Below, one piece after another: positions 17,102 through 26,391 of a DNA stretch of 64,000 bases. The notes under the pieces were generated by a model, which saw nothing but the letters and a program-made list of their open reading frames with translations, had not been told where the DNA came from and ran no database searches. The position numbers and the translations under genes were made by a program. Source of the stretch: an uncultured Caulobacterales bacterium (GTDB taxonomy: Bacteria; Pseudomonadota; Alphaproteobacteria; Caulobacterales; Maricaulaceae); assembly GCA_937928165.1 (NCBI GenBank), contig CALFVT010000006.1, forward strand, positions 107,135 through 171,134. Direction: 5' to 3'. Positions within the stretch are counted from its first letter, which is position 1. Each line of letters begins with the position of its first letter.

Positions 17102-19036
17102 TTAAATCAAAAATAAACGCGCGCGGCTATCAGCCCGCTCGGATAGGGCGCGTTCAAGCATATTTGACAACTCTGTCGTAAATTGGCTTTGCGCCGCCTC
17201 GTCCCACGCGCTCGCGACTGCACGAATCAAGGCCGGACGCTGTTTTTTAATCGCTTTGCGAATTCGGCCATTGGTCATAATTTGGCGCATAGGCACGGGC
17301 AGGTTTGCACGCCTAAATTTCCCTTCAAGGCCTTTTTTACCCGCGACAAACATGCCCCCTGCCATGGCTGCGCCGATCACAAAACCGATCGGATTGGCCA
17401 AAAGCGGCGCAAGTAGATTAGCCTTTGCCAATAACACCCCCGCCAGAACCGTGGACAGGGTTGTCCCCATAAGCGCCGTATCGCTTTCAAGGCTCGCGAC
17501 CTGCGGCGCTTTAAGCGATAAGCCTTCAAGATGGCGGCTAACATGGGGGCTATCATCCAGTGACAACACCATAGCCGGCAGGCCGTGGGCGCGGCAGAGC
17601 GGGTCTGTATCAGTTTCAATTTTGCGCTGCAGCTCTGTGAACCATTGGGTGATAATCGGTTTTAACAACTCTTGAGACTCAGTGCTAGCTAGCCATGTTT
17701 TCACATTGTCTTTCAGCTGATCTTCAACCTCTGACAGGCGGGCAATATCGCCGCGCCGCCAGCTTTGAAAAGCGGGCAGAATACAGCTATCTGATAGGCC
17801 ATCGACCAATGCGGGGGCCAAACGCAGGCCAAGTTCTATACTGGCTGTGCGGGCCTTTTTGTAAATTGGGCCGCTATCCGAGAGCAAATGATGGACGGCC
17901 GATTGAAAATTTTGATGTAGGGTTTCAAACCGCCCCAGCCAAGCAAGGCCACGGGCAATAGCAAACTCTGGCTCCGCGCCGCGTATAATCCGCGCCTTTG
18001 GAAAAGCTGTCTCACAGGCTGGCAAAACAAGCGGTAAGCGCGACGCTCCACCCGTGAGTAGCACGGTTTCCGGCGCGCGCCCACCTAATTGCTCTATGGT
18101 TTCGTGCAAGGCATAATCAAAGGCCGATCGCCAGCTATAGCCGTTTAGCGCGTCTTGCGGCGCCTTTAAAATGGCTTCAGCGTCTTCTGCAGTGAGGCTA
18201 ATTTCAAACAAAGCGCCGCCGCCAACAGGCAGGCGTTTAATCATTTCCACCCGATGACCTTCGCCGTTAAAAAAAGCTTCTTTCACTTGGCGGCACCAAT
18301 ATTCCATAATCGGGCGGTAATGGGGATAGGCTTTAATTAAATCGTCAATCCGGTCTTTGTGGTCTTGCCGCGCCATATTGAGATCAAAAATCTGCCCGTC
18401 CAACAGGCCTGAGCCTAAGACATTATGGCCGACATCCTCAGCGTTCATATCATGGCAATAGGTAAAATCCGTTGTCGATGAACCAATATCAATAATTAAA
18501 ACCGTTTTGCGTGCCGCATCAAGGCTAACATAGCCTTGCTCAAGGGCGGTCATTAACGCGGCCCGGCTCTCGGCAATAATGCGTACCTCCTTAAGGCCTG
18601 CCGCCTTAAATATATCCCTATAGGCAGCGCGGTCATCAACGTCCCAGCCCGACGGGCAGCCAATTAAAAACTGGCTTATTGCGCCGCCTTCAATACGGCC
18701 TTGTTTTTCAAGATGCGCAAACAGGCTTTGGGTAAAAAGCTGGGTCGGCGTTGAGACCTGCTCCACATCAAGCCCGCGGTGTTTAAATTTCACCCACACA
18801 TCGCAATCGCCGCCAGTTTGAGCGCGGCCCGCTTGGGCCAAAGCCGCAAGATTAAGCGCATCCGCCCCAATCCGCACGCCCTTATCCGTACGGGCAACAG
18901 CCGTGACAAAACTACGTTCCCCGCGATATTCCAAAATCTCGGGCTCCCGCATAGAGCGGCTATAGGCCCGCGCCGCCGCCGTTTCCCCGTGGCCAAGATC
19001 ATAGCCGATAAATTCTATATCCGGCGGCCTATTCAT
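17102..19036 (-). CDS. Divergent Hsp70-like ATPase with hydrophobic C-terminal region
   Basis: A 644-residue actin-fold ATPase. Its nucleotide-binding half (about 1-370) has phosphate-1 GYDLGHGETAA, connect motif IIAESRAALMTA, phosphate-2 IIDIGSSTTDF (183-191) and adenosine motif VLLTGGASRLPLV (325-337). The canonical Hsp70 peptide-binding domain is not recognisable. Instead there is a helical region (370-520), a long hydrophobic stretch (about 525-566) that could insert in or lie on a membrane, and a basic helical tail. The ATG at 19036 overlaps the upstream gene's stop by eight bases; the open frame further upstream would overlap that gene deeply. Genuine DnaK can be excluded by sequence and context. 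Confidence 0.8.
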   Translation of the reverse strand: MNRPPDIEFIGYDLGHGETAAARAYSRSMREPEILEYRGERSFVTAVARTDKGVRIGADALNLAALAQAGRAQTGGDCDVWVKFKHRGLDVEQVSTPTQLFTQSLFAHLEKQGRIEGGAISQFLIGCPSGWDVDDRAAYRDIFKAAGLKEVRIIAESRAALMTALEQGYVSLDAARKTVLIIDIGSSTTDFTYCHDMNAEDVGHNVLGSGLLDGQIFDLNMARQDHKDRIDDLIKAYPHYRPIMEYWCRQVKEAFFNGEGHRVEMIKRLPVGGGALFEISLTAEDAEAILKAPQDALNGYSWRSAFDYALHETIEQLGGRAPETVLLTGGASRLPLVLPACETAFPKARIIRGAEPEFAIARGLAWLGRFETLHQNFQSAVHHLLSDSGPIYKKARTASIELGLRLAPALVDGLSDSCILPAFQSWRRGDIARLSEVEDQLKDNVKTWLASTESQELLKPIITQWFTELQRKIETDTDPLCRAHGLPAMVLSLDDSPHVSRHLEGLSLKAPQVASLESDTALMGTTLSTVLAGVLLAKANLLAPLLANPIGFVIGAAMAGGMFVAGKKGLEGKFRRANLPVPMRQIMTNGRIRKAIKKQRPALIRAVASAWDEAAQSQFTTELSNMLERALSERADSRARLFLI

Positions 19037-19937
19037 GCCCAGATGTCCAAATGGTACCGCGCCGTAAAATCCGCCCATCTTTAACAAGAGCCGGAGCCGC
19101 CATCTGCTCGGCAGCATCTCCAAGACCCAGAGAATTATCAAGACTTGGAAGTTTATCAAACATCTGCACGGCGTCTTTGGAATAGTCTATAACTTCAATC
19201 CCGCTTGCGGCCAAAACAGAGCGAATCTCTTTATCAATTAACTTTAGGGCGTAATCCGAATCTCCGCTAATTTGCGCCTCAAGCAGATTTTGAAACGCAC
19301 CTAAAAGCTGTGGGTTATCATGCCAATCATCGGGATCATCCCCCAAAGACAGCCGCGCCAATATATGATCTGCCGCCGCGAGGCTATCATCAATATGGGA
19401 TAAAAACGCCTGCGGATCGGCCTCTATATGGGCGCTAATTTGGTAGCGCGTACGCAGATCTTCAATCGCCAGGGGCCGCGCTTTTATGAAAGGGAGTTTC
19501 TGCGCCATGGACTGCCTAATTTTAGGATCACATAAACGCAAAGCCGCCAGCGCGCCGAGGCCGTATAGCGCGCCGCCGTTTTTGAACAGAAACGCCGCTG
19601 CCATCATCACCGCTGCGCCGCCAAAAAATAAAATATTCGCCCAGCGCCCCTCCGTCGTTTCAGGGCGTTCCTGCCAGTCGATACGGGTATCGCGGCCTTG
19701 GTCGAACAAGCCCGTATTAGATTTAACAATCTCAAGCAGCCATAGAGCCGTTTTTCGGATTTGCGGCTTTAGCTGTGGATTATCACCCATATCCGAGGCG
19801 ACGCGGTCAAGCGCGTGCCGCCCCGCCGTAACGATTTGCGAGGGCGGCGTTGACAGGCTGAGCTCGCGGCTTAGGCGGTCACGCTCAGGCCGAAAACTCT
19901 CACGCAGAGACGGCAGGTTTTGCGGGCTGTCAGTCAT
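19029..19937 (-). CDS. Membrane protein with GrpE-like C-terminal segment
   Basis: A 302-residue protein translated just before, and overlapping, the Hsp70-like gene. A charged helical N-terminus (1-97) leads to a hydrophobic hairpin (about 99-136: ANILFFGGAAVMMAAAFLF, then YGLGALAALRL). A helical, probably coiled middle (155-245) follows. The last ~60 residues resemble the GrpE beta-domain: SGIEVID near 245-251 (compare FGVEVI in GrpE) and LVKDGRILRRGTIW near 284-297 (compare YTLNGRTIRAAMV). I infer a dedicated, membrane-bound nucleotide-exchange partner of the Hsp70-like ATPase. The similarity is read by eye and is the weak point. Confidence 0.65.
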   Translation of the reverse strand: MTDSPQNLPSLRESFRPERDRLSRELSLSTPPSQIVTAGRHALDRVASDMGDNPQLKPQIRKTALWLLEIVKSNTGLFDQGRDTRIDWQERPETTEGRWANILFFGGAAVMMAAAFLFKNGGALYGLGALAALRLCDPKIRQSMAQKLPFIKARPLAIEDLRTRYQISAHIEADPQAFLSHIDDSLAAADHILARLSLGDDPDDWHDNPQLLGAFQNLLEAQISGDSDYALKLIDKEIRSVLAASGIEVIDYSKDAVQMFDKLPSLDNSLGLGDAAEQMAAPALVKDGRILRRGTIWTSGHE

Positions 19938-20026
19938 AATATAGATGTTGGGGGCTTAGGCCATAATGTCAAGCGGCCACCTGACATCATTCATCTGGCA
20001 TCAGTAAAGCCTTAATAATTGCTTTA

Positions 20027-20695
20027 TTAAATATTTACCCGCGACAAAAACCCTTTGGATTTATTGATAATCTGCGGATTGCCGTAAACATCAATTTCGC
20101 CAATGCCTTCGGCGTCTCCGTCTATGGATTCAGAGGCAAAAACAGATAATTGTCCGACCCCTTCAAGGTCCGCTATAACCGTCTTACATTTCAGGCGTTC
20201 TGCATCCACATGGCCAACACCTTCAAGGGCCACATTAAGTGTATCGCATGTGCCGTCAAAGTTAAATTCGCCAACCCCTTCAACGGTAATTTCAAACTTA
20301 TCCGCTTTGATATTTTTAAAATCACCCCGGCCAACGCCTTCAACCGTAACCGCATATAGAGCCGGCAGCCTAATCTTAGCTTTCACGCCTTTTCGGTTTT
20401 TAAACCGCTTCTTTTGGCGGCTATCTTGATCGAGTACCAAAGTATCCCCATCCAGATAAACGTCTAAGATATCCATTTCATAATCACGGCCCGAAAGATC
20501 AATAGAAAAGGCATCTCCGCCCACAACGACATCCATATTGTACACACCTTCAAGGCGAATTTCATCAAAGCCTGATAGGTCTAATGTCCGGCTGACCTGT
20601 TTATATTTTTTGTCATCATCGTCATCATGCGCCTGGACGGCGGCAGCGGATAAAAGGGCTGCGCTCCCAAAAGCCAGTAAAATTAGGTTTTTCAT
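20027..20695 (-). CDS. DUF2807 (head GIN) secreted beta-helix protein
   Basis: A 222-residue exported protein. The signal peptide MKNLILLAFGSAALLSAAAVQA is followed by an aspartate cluster (HDDDDDKK). Then comes a regular beta-rich domain of the DUF2807 type, starting RTLDLSGFDEIRLEGVYNMDVVVG. Short repeats VEGVGRGDF, VEGVGEFNF, LEGVGHVDA and LEGVGQLSV about 20 residues apart indicate rungs of a right-handed beta helix. Family function is unknown; in bacteria such proteins sit in the periplasm or on the surface. AAGGAG lies 9 bases before the ATG and is part of a perfect palindrome. Confidence 0.85.
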   Translation of the reverse strand: MKNLILLAFGSAALLSAAAVQAHDDDDDKKYKQVSRTLDLSGFDEIRLEGVYNMDVVVGGDAFSIDLSGRDYEMDILDVYLDGDTLVLDQDSRQKKRFKNRKGVKAKIRLPALYAVTVEGVGRGDFKNIKADKFEITVEGVGEFNFDGTCDTLNVALEGVGHVDAERLKCKTVIADLEGVGQLSVFASESIDGDAEGIGEIDVYGNPQIINKSKGFLSRVNI

Positions 20696-20706
20696 ATCTC
20701 AACTCT

Positions 20707-20727
20707 CCTTATTGATTATCAATAAGG
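20707..20727. promoter_or_regulatory. Perfect palindrome covering the DUF2807 ribosome-binding site
   Basis: Ten-base arms CCTTATTGAT and ATCAATAAGG surround a single central base, with no mismatch. The end nearer the gene (AAGG) is the core of the AAGGAG ribosome-binding site for the gene starting at 20695. It can be a protein operator or, in RNA, a hairpin that hides the ribosome-binding site. No U-run follows, so it is not a terminator of the upstream sequence. Confidence 0.55.
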
Positions 20728-20752
20728 GACAAGATGTTACGAGTCAAGATAT

Positions 20753-21223
20753 TTATTGTTTTTCGATAATACTGCGTTTAGGCGATATGGGGTTCGTAAT
20801 AATAACCCCATTAAATTTAGCCTTATATTCAACAGGCTCCAAGCCTTGACCCGCAAGCTCGCTTTCTATCTCAGCTCGCCAATCATCCACATTTAACGGC
20901 TTCACAGTAAAGACAGAGTTTTGTTTTTGCCGGGCCACATGAATATTACATAGATTTTGCGCGGGCTCACAAATGCCCATAATATAAGACGCATGAATGT
21001 CATCATCGGCGCGGTAACAGCGGTAGCCGTTCTCCCGCTTATATCCGGTGTTTTGCTCGCATAAAAAGCCTTTATCTTTAGCCGCTGCGGTGATGATATT
21101 TTGAATATTTTAGGCTGTGCCGCCTTTAAGCATGAGCCATGTCACCTGTCAGTCACCTAATTCAGGAGGAAGATCATTCACTAACCCCACGCAGGACATC
21201 AGGCTGAGGGCTAAAACGCCCAT
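20753..21223 (-). pseudogene. Lipoprotein-like gene interrupted by two in-frame stops
   Basis: One reading frame of 156 codons starts at ATG 21223 with a short lipoprotein-type leader (MGVLALSLMSC) and continues VGLVNDLPPELGD. It meets TGA at 21149-21151, runs on (QVTWLMLKGGTA), meets TAA at 21110-21112, then stays open to the stop at 20753. The last part looks like real protein: cysteine-containing GFLCEQ, YRCYRAD, ICEPAQNLCNIHV, then a mixed C-terminus with VDDWRAEIESELAGQGLEPVEYKAKF. No usual start codon exists between the second stop and a Met at 20980. Each stop is one base change from a sense codon. It could instead be two unrelated pieces: a tiny lipoprotein and a 75-residue ORF from 20980. 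Confidence 0.45.
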
Positions 21224-21251
21224 AGCCGCACTGCGAAAAAACCGCTCTATT

Positions 21252-22001
21252 TTATACCTGCGTGCCAAAAACGCGCCGCAGGATTTCGCTTGTCCGCTTG
21301 GCTGGATTGGCGCGAATGGCTTTTTCTTCCTCTCCGATATAATAGAACATACCATCAAGACCTTTGTTGACCCCGTGGGTAATCAGATTCCCGCGCGCAT
21401 TATTCAGCCCCGTATTAAACGGAATCGCGCTTAGGGATTGCTCCACTTGCCCAACAAGCTGGAGCGCGCCCGTTTGGCCCAAGGCAGTTTCCATAATCGG
21501 CGAGAACGCCTGCGCGAGCTTTGTTTGCGTGCGCCCTTTTAGGAAGGTCGTCGCGCTCGTCTCTGGCCCGCGCACAATATTCAGCGCATCTTGGATAGAC
21601 AGGCTGCTGACCGCATCGACAAAAATATCCTTGGCGACAGGTACGGCTTTTTCCGCCCCGCGATTAAGCTGCTGCTCTAGCTCCACTAACAACCCATCCG
21701 CGCCAAAGCGTGACAATGTGTTTTGAACTTGTGAAAGCTGCCCCGGCAGCGGGATTTTAATCAAATCATTACGCCAAAATCCGTCAAACACGCCAATGGT
21801 TCCAATCGCACTCCCGATCCCATTATTCAGCGCCGCGCGAATCCCGCTCGCCGCATCTGCTTGGGAGAGGCCAAAACCAGCCCCGCCGCCTAATATCCCA
21901 TTGACCACAGCCGGGTCGAGGGTTTCGCAAGCGGGTAAACTAGCAAGTGCACCTAAACCAAACAATGTATAACGCCGGGATAATTTCGGTAGGTTTGACA
22001 T
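21252..22001 (-). CDS. DUF4197 lipoprotein
   Basis: A 249-residue exported lipoprotein. The leader SRRYTLFGLGALASLPAC has paired arginines and a lipobox ending at Cys25, so Tat export is possible. The mature part begins with a small glycine-rich stretch (ILGGGAGFGLSQADAASGIRAALNNG), the usual start of DUF4197. It continues with IKIPLPGQL and helical segments to GMFYYIGEEEKAIRANPAKRTSEILRRVFG at the end, the most conserved DUF4197 segment. Function of the family is unknown. The interrupted lipoprotein frame follows 28 bases after its stop on the same strand. Confidence 0.87.
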   Translation of the reverse strand: MSNLPKLSRRYTLFGLGALASLPACETLDPAVVNGILGGGAGFGLSQADAASGIRAALNNGIGSAIGTIGVFDGFWRNDLIKIPLPGQLSQVQNTLSRFGADGLLVELEQQLNRGAEKAVPVAKDIFVDAVSSLSIQDALNIVRGPETSATTFLKGRTQTKLAQAFSPIMETALGQTGALQLVGQVEQSLSAIPFNTGLNNARGNLITHGVNKGLDGMFYYIGEEEKAIRANPAKRTSEILRRVFGTQV

Positions 22002-22088
22002 AATATATCACCTTAACTTGGCTAATAATTAAATCACATTACAATAAGCCACATGAACATACAAAAACAATCAATCTTGTTTTACCCA

Positions 22089-22115
22089 TAAAAAAGCCCC
22101 GCACAAAGTGGGGCT
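22089..22115 (-). terminator. Rho-independent terminator after clpA
   Basis: AGCCCC/GGGGCT stem with inner CAC/GTG pairing, followed on the minus strand by six T. It begins 15 bases past the clpA stop codon. Confidence 0.85.
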
Positions 22116-22129
22116 ATAGAGCATGTTCC

Positions 22130-24460
22130 CTAAGCGTCCTCAGTCGGTTTGGGCGCGGGCAGCCCTTTGCCGCCTTTACGCCCTTCGATTTTAAGCTGCT
22201 CGGGCTTGAGGATTTTAAAGGTCAGCTCATCGGCTTTACGGTTAACGCCGACCTTCACAAGGCCGCCGCGCTTAAGCTTGCCGAAGAGAATTTCATCCGC
22301 GAGCGGTTTTTTGATAAACTCTTGGATCGTGCGCCCTAATGGCCGCGCGCCAAAGCGTTTATCATAGCCTTTTTTCGCCAGCCATAAATTCGCGCCTTTT
22401 GACAGCTCGAACATAATCTTGCGGTCAGCCAATTGCGCCTCGAGCTGTATGACGAATTTATCCACAACGCGGGCAATATGCTCTGGCATGAGGGCGGCAA
22501 ATGGGATTACCGCATCAAGGCGGTTTCTAAACTCAGGCGTAAATAGCTTTTTAATCGCCGCGTCCGATTCGTCCGTTTTCAGGCCGCGGCCAAAACCGAT
22601 TTCAGACTTTTGCGCATCCGCCGCCCCGGCATTGGTTGTCATAATCAAGATGACATTGCGGAAGTCCACTTTGCGGCCATTAGCGTCCGTCAAAAAGCCG
22701 TTATCCATGACTTGCAGCAAGATATTATAAATATCCGGATGAGCTTTTTCGATCTCATCAAGTAAAAGCACCGCATGGGGGTTTTGGTTCACTGCATCGG
22801 TTAATTGCCCGCCTTGATCATAACCCACATAACCGGGAGGCGCACCGATCAGGCGCGACACCGTATGGCGCTCCATATATTCACTCATATCAAAGCGCAG
22901 TAGCTCCAGCCCTTGGGTCATAGCAAGCTGTTTGGCCACTTCGGTTTTACCCACACCGGTCGGCCCAGCAAAGAGGTAAGAGCCAATGGGCTTATTGGGC
23001 TCACGCAGTCCCGCCCGCGCGAGTTTCACCGCGGAGGCCACTTGCTCAATCGCTTTGTCTTGGCCAAACACCATGCGTTTAATATCCCCTTCAAGGGATT
23101 TCAGCGCTTTTTCATCATCGCGGGAAATAGATTTCGGCGGAATCCGCGCAATCTTCGAGATGACAAATTCAATGTCCTTAATCCCAATAGTTTTCTTGCG
23201 CTTCTTTTCATCCACAAGCTTTTGCCGCGCTCCGGCTTCATCGATCACGTCAATCGCCTTATCGGGGAGTTTACGGTCGGTAATATGGCGCACCGCCAAA
23301 TCCACTGCGCCTTGAATGGCCTCAGCGGTATATTTAACCTTATGAAATTCCTCGAAATAGCTTTTAAGGCCCATGAGAATTTTCACCGCATCTTCGGGAG
23401 TGGGTTCTATGACGTCGACTTTAAGGAACCGCCGCGATAAAGCGCGGTCTTTTTCAAAATGCTGGCGATATTCTTGATAGGTCGTCGAACCCATACAGCG
23501 CAGCTTACCGCTTTGCAGCGCAGGTTTTAGCAAGTTAGACGCATCCATCGCCCCGCCGCTTGTCGCGCCTGCGCCGATAATCGTGTGGATTTCATCAATG
23601 AACAATACCGCGCCGTCGACTTCTTGTAGGCGGGTCATGACTTGTTTCAGGCGTTCTTCAAAATCACCCCGGTAGCGAGTTCCCGCCAAAAGTGCGCCCA
23701 TATCAAGGGAGTAAATAATCGCATCTTGCAGAACGGTCGGCACATCATCTTCGACGATTTTCCGGGCAATACCTTCGGCAATGGCCGTTTTACCTACGCC
23801 CGGATCACCCACGAGGAGCGGATTATTTTTACGCCGCCGCGAGAGCACCATAATGCAGCGTTCAACCTCTTGGGCGCGGCCAATCAGCGGGTCAATATCA
23901 CCGCTACGGGCTTTTTCATTCAAATTAACGCAATAAGCATCCAGCGGGTCTTGCTTTTTCGCGTCCGCTCCTGCCGCCTCGCCTTCTGCGTTATTAGCTG
24001 GTTTGGACACAGACGGCGTGCCATTTTTGGAAATCCCGTGAGAAATATAATTCACCGCATCATAGCGGGTCATATCTCGCTCTTGCAGGAAGTAAACTGC
24101 ATGGCTTTCACGCTCTGCAAATAGGGCCACGAGCGCATTGGCGCCGGTCACTTCTTCGCGGCCAGAGGATTGCACATGAATGACGGCCCGCTGTATCACC
24201 CGGTGAAAGCCTGCCGTTGGCCGCGCTTCTTCGAAATCTTCAATAATTAAGCTCTCAAGGTCATCATTTAAATATTGGGTGATATCCGCGCGCAGGGCGT
24301 CAATATCCACATCACAGGCCGTGACAACCCCGGCCGCGTCATTATCATCCAGCAAAGCCAGTAAAAGATGTTCAAGAGTTGCAAGCTCATGTTTTCTATC
24401 TGCCGCATAAGTTAATGCACGGTGGATAGTTTCTTCGAGCACCGGAGAAAAAGATGCCAT
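22130..24460 (-). CDS. clpA: ATP-dependent Clp protease ATP-binding subunit ClpA
   Basis: Hexameric AAA+ unfoldase that feeds substrates into ClpP. The 776-residue protein has an N-terminal double Clp repeat (about 1-145) and a first AAA module (Walker [14 protein letters not shown], Walker [15 protein letters not shown]). The second module has Walker [14 protein letters not shown] and Walker [13 protein letters not shown]. It lacks the long ClpB middle domain, which separates it from ClpB. AAAGGA lies 8 bases before the ATG. It follows clpS by 54 bases on the same strand; the pair forms the N-end-rule and SsrA degradation machinery. Confidence 0.97.
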   Translation of the reverse strand: MASFSPVLEETIHRALTYAADRKHELATLEHLLLALLDDNDAAGVVTACDVDIDALRADITQYLNDDLESLIIEDFEEARPTAGFHRVIQRAVIHVQSSGREEVTGANALVALFAERESHAVYFLQERDMTRYDAVNYISHGISKNGTPSVSKPANNAEGEAAGADAKKQDPLDAYCVNLNEKARSGDIDPLIGRAQEVERCIMVLSRRRKNNPLLVGDPGVGKTAIAEGIARKIVEDDVPTVLQDAIIYSLDMGALLAGTRYRGDFEERLKQVMTRLQEVDGAVLFIDEIHTIIGAGATSGGAMDASNLLKPALQSGKLRCMGSTTYQEYRQHFEKDRALSRRFLKVDVIEPTPEDAVKILMGLKSYFEEFHKVKYTAEAIQGAVDLAVRHITDRKLPDKAIDVIDEAGARQKLVDEKKRKKTIGIKDIEFVISKIARIPPKSISRDDEKALKSLEGDIKRMVFGQDKAIEQVASAVKLARAGLREPNKPIGSYLFAGPTGVGKTEVAKQLAMTQGLELLRFDMSEYMERHTVSRLIGAPPGYVGYDQGGQLTDAVNQNPHAVLLLDEIEKAHPDIYNILLQVMDNGFLTDANGRKVDFRNVILIMTTNAGAADAQKSEIGFGRGLKTDESDAAIKKLFTPEFRNRLDAVIPFAALMPEHIARVVDKFVIQLEAQLADRKIMFELSKGANLWLAKKGYDKRFGARPLGRTIQEFIKKPLADEILFGKLKRGGLVKVGVNRKADELTFKILKPEQLKIEGRKGGKGLPAPKPTEDA

Positions 24461-24514
24461 AATTTATATCCTTTCGTCCCCATCCCATTAGTCTTAAACT
24501 AAGATGGGAATGAA

Positions 24515-24871
24515 CTACATTTTTTCAAGCGTACATTGCAACGGATGCTGACTTCTTTTTGCCGCATCCATGACTTGCGCGACTTTGGTTTCCGCAATTT
24601 CAAAGGTATAAATCCCGCAAACCCCAAGACCATTTTTATGAACGCTCATCATAATCCAGTAGGCTTCTTCTTGGTTTTTTTGGAAAATGCCCATAAGGAC
24701 TTGGACAACAAATTCCATCGGCGTATAATCATCATTCATTAAAATAACCCGGTACATAGACGGCTTTTTCGTCTTCTCACGGATTTTTGTCGCCACGCCG
24801 CGCGCTGGCGAATCGTCATTATTGTCATCACCGGTCATTTGCGGCGCGGTAAAATTGATTTTATAAACCAT
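24515..24871 (-). CDS. clpS: ATP-dependent Clp protease adaptor ClpS
   Basis: Adaptor that brings N-degron substrates to ClpA and alters its specificity. It has 118 residues with a flexible acidic N-terminus (about 1-35, [14 protein letters not shown]). The ClpS core follows: [20 protein letters not shown] with the substrate-pocket [19 protein letters not shown] with the helix histidine, and the end [17 protein letters not shown] 24871 is chosen on length; an internal ATG at 24838 gives a shorter tail and neither has a strong ribosome-binding site. clpA follows directly. Confidence 0.95.
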   Translation of the reverse strand: MVYKINFTAPQMTGDDNNDDSPARGVATKIREKTKKPSMYRVILMNDDYTPMEFVVQVLMGIFQKNQEEAYWIMMSVHKNGLGVCGIYTFEIAETKVAQVMDAAKRSQHPLQCTLEKM

Positions 24872-25051
24872 AGGCTCTCATTTAAGCCCTTCGGCATGAT
24901 TTGAAAAGGTGTCAAAACCGCCGGAGCCCACTTTTATTAAATTATATTCAAATCAAGCCTATTATTGGCCTGTATAAATCAGACTTAACCGCAAAACGGC
25001 CCCATCAAAGCCGCATAAATAGATCATATTTTCACATTATATTTACTTATG

Positions 25052-25066
25052 TTAATCGCCTGTTAA
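25052..25066. promoter_or_regulatory. Candidate CtrA-binding site (TTAA-N7-TTAA)
   Basis: Exact TTAA-TCGCCTG-TTAA ending 23 bases before the ATG of the carboxypeptidase at 25090. So close to the start codon it would overlap the promoter core or start site, which suits repression more than activation. Peptidoglycan genes are known CtrA targets in Caulobacter; here the link is inferred from the motif only. Confidence 0.4.
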
Positions 25067-25089
25067 CCCAAGCTTTGGCAGATCACCCT

Positions 25090-26319
25090 ATGGGCCAATT
25101 TCGTATCATACTTATAGCTTTCATTTGGGCCGCCCTTGCCGCCCTGAGTCCAACGAGTTATGGACAAATCGCAAAAGCCGAAGCCGTAACCGGGCGTTAC
25201 GCCTCAATTATTATTGATATGGATAATCAAGAGATCATTCATGCCCGCCAAATAGATGAGCCGCGCTTTCCCGCCTCTCTCACCAAGGTCATGACCCTTT
25301 ACCTCACCTTTGAAGCTCTCGATCAAGGACGGCTTAAAATTGATCAACGCCTGCCCGTTTCGGCCTATGCTGCCAACCAGCCGCCGACCAAACTCGGACT
25401 AAAGTCAGGACAAAGCATTTTGGTACGTGATGCCATTAACGCACTTATCATCCGCAGCGCCAATGATGCCGCTGTTGTCCTCGCCGAAGCCATTAGCGGC
25501 AGCGAAGCCCGATTTGCCGCGCTTATGACCCAGCGCGCCCGGCAATTAGGCATGCAAAAGACCGTGTTTCGTAATCCCCACGGCCTACCCAATTCAGCCC
25601 ACCGCTCAACAGCGCGGGATATGGCAAAACTCGCCCACGCCATGATCCGCGATCACCGCAGCTATTACCCGCTGTTTTCACAAACCACTATGGAGTATAA
25701 AGGCCGCCGCCTTAAAAATACTAATACGCTTTTGGGCCAAACCCGCGGCGTTGATGGGCTTAAAACCGGATATACAAATGCCTCGGGCTATAATTTGGTT
25801 ATCTCCGCCCAAAGGGAAGGCCGCCGTATTATTGCCGTTGTTATGGGCGGAGCCAGCGGTAAATCTCGCGATCAACATATGCGCGACCTGATTGAGCGCG
25901 GGTTTGAGGTTGTTTTCCAAAAACCACAAACAACCGCCCCGCGCGTCACTGTGCGCCGAGACCCATTACCGCGCCGCTTAGAGCCGCAAAATGCAGGGAC
26001 AGCAATTTTAAATCTTCGCGGCGGCCAAGGCCAAATCCAGCCCGTTGTTCAAGGCCGCCGCCCCCAATTAAGCCGCCCCAAAGCCAATCAATGGAGCGTG
26101 CTTTTAGGTGAATTTTCCAATGCCCGCGCCGCACAGCGCCATATTGATCATGTTTTGGGCGGCGGCGCTCCAAGCCCGTCTCATCCGCATATTATTCGGC
26201 GGCAGAGCACGTTTGAAGCTCGCCTCGGCGGCCTCACCCACCCCGCCGCCAATCTACTATGTGAGCGCCTCATGCGCCAACAACAAACCTGCCTCATGGT
26301 GCAAATTACAGGGCCGTAA
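25090..26319 (+). CDS. D-alanyl-D-alanine carboxypeptidase (S11) with C-terminal SPOR domain
   Basis: A penicillin-binding protein of the DacA type that trims the terminal D-Ala of peptidoglycan side chains. A signal peptide (residues 1-24, ending near SPTSYGQ) precedes the transpeptidase-like domain with SxxK in PASLTKVM, SxN in RSANDAA and KTG in GLKTGYTNASG. A proline/arginine-rich linker leads to a C-terminal SPOR domain (from about QWSVLLGEF), which binds denuded septal glycan and suggests action at the division site. ATG 25090 puts the signal peptide at the N-terminus; the frame stays open to 24901 but adds no plausible sequence. A CtrA-like site lies just upstream. Confidence 0.92.
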   Translation: MGQFRIILIAFIWAALAALSPTSYGQIAKAEAVTGRYASIIIDMDNQEIIHARQIDEPRFPASLTKVMTLYLTFEALDQGRLKIDQRLPVSAYAANQPPTKLGLKSGQSILVRDAINALIIRSANDAAVVLAEAISGSEARFAALMTQRARQLGMQKTVFRNPHGLPNSAHRSTARDMAKLAHAMIRDHRSYYPLFSQTTMEYKGRRLKNTNTLLGQTRGVDGLKTGYTNASGYNLVISAQREGRRIIAVVMGGASGKSRDQHMRDLIERGFEVVFQKPQTTAPRVTVRRDPLPRRLEPQNAGTAILNLRGGQGQIQPVVQGRRPQLSRPKANQWSVLLGEFSNARAAQRHIDHVLGGGAPSPSHPHIIRRQSTFEARLGGLTHPAANLLCERLMRQQQTCLMVQITGP

Positions 26320-26391
26320 TAAACCTGGGACTTAATGCGTAGGGGTTAAGCTCACACAAAATATATCATAAGATAATTAGCCGTCTTTTCA

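Noticed and set aside
20707..20727. FNR/FixK box
   Set aside because: TTGAT and ATCAA are present but separated by one base instead of four.
24901..25089. N-terminal extension of the carboxypeptidase
   Set aside because: The extension has no family similarity, would bury the signal peptide and would cover the CtrA-like site.
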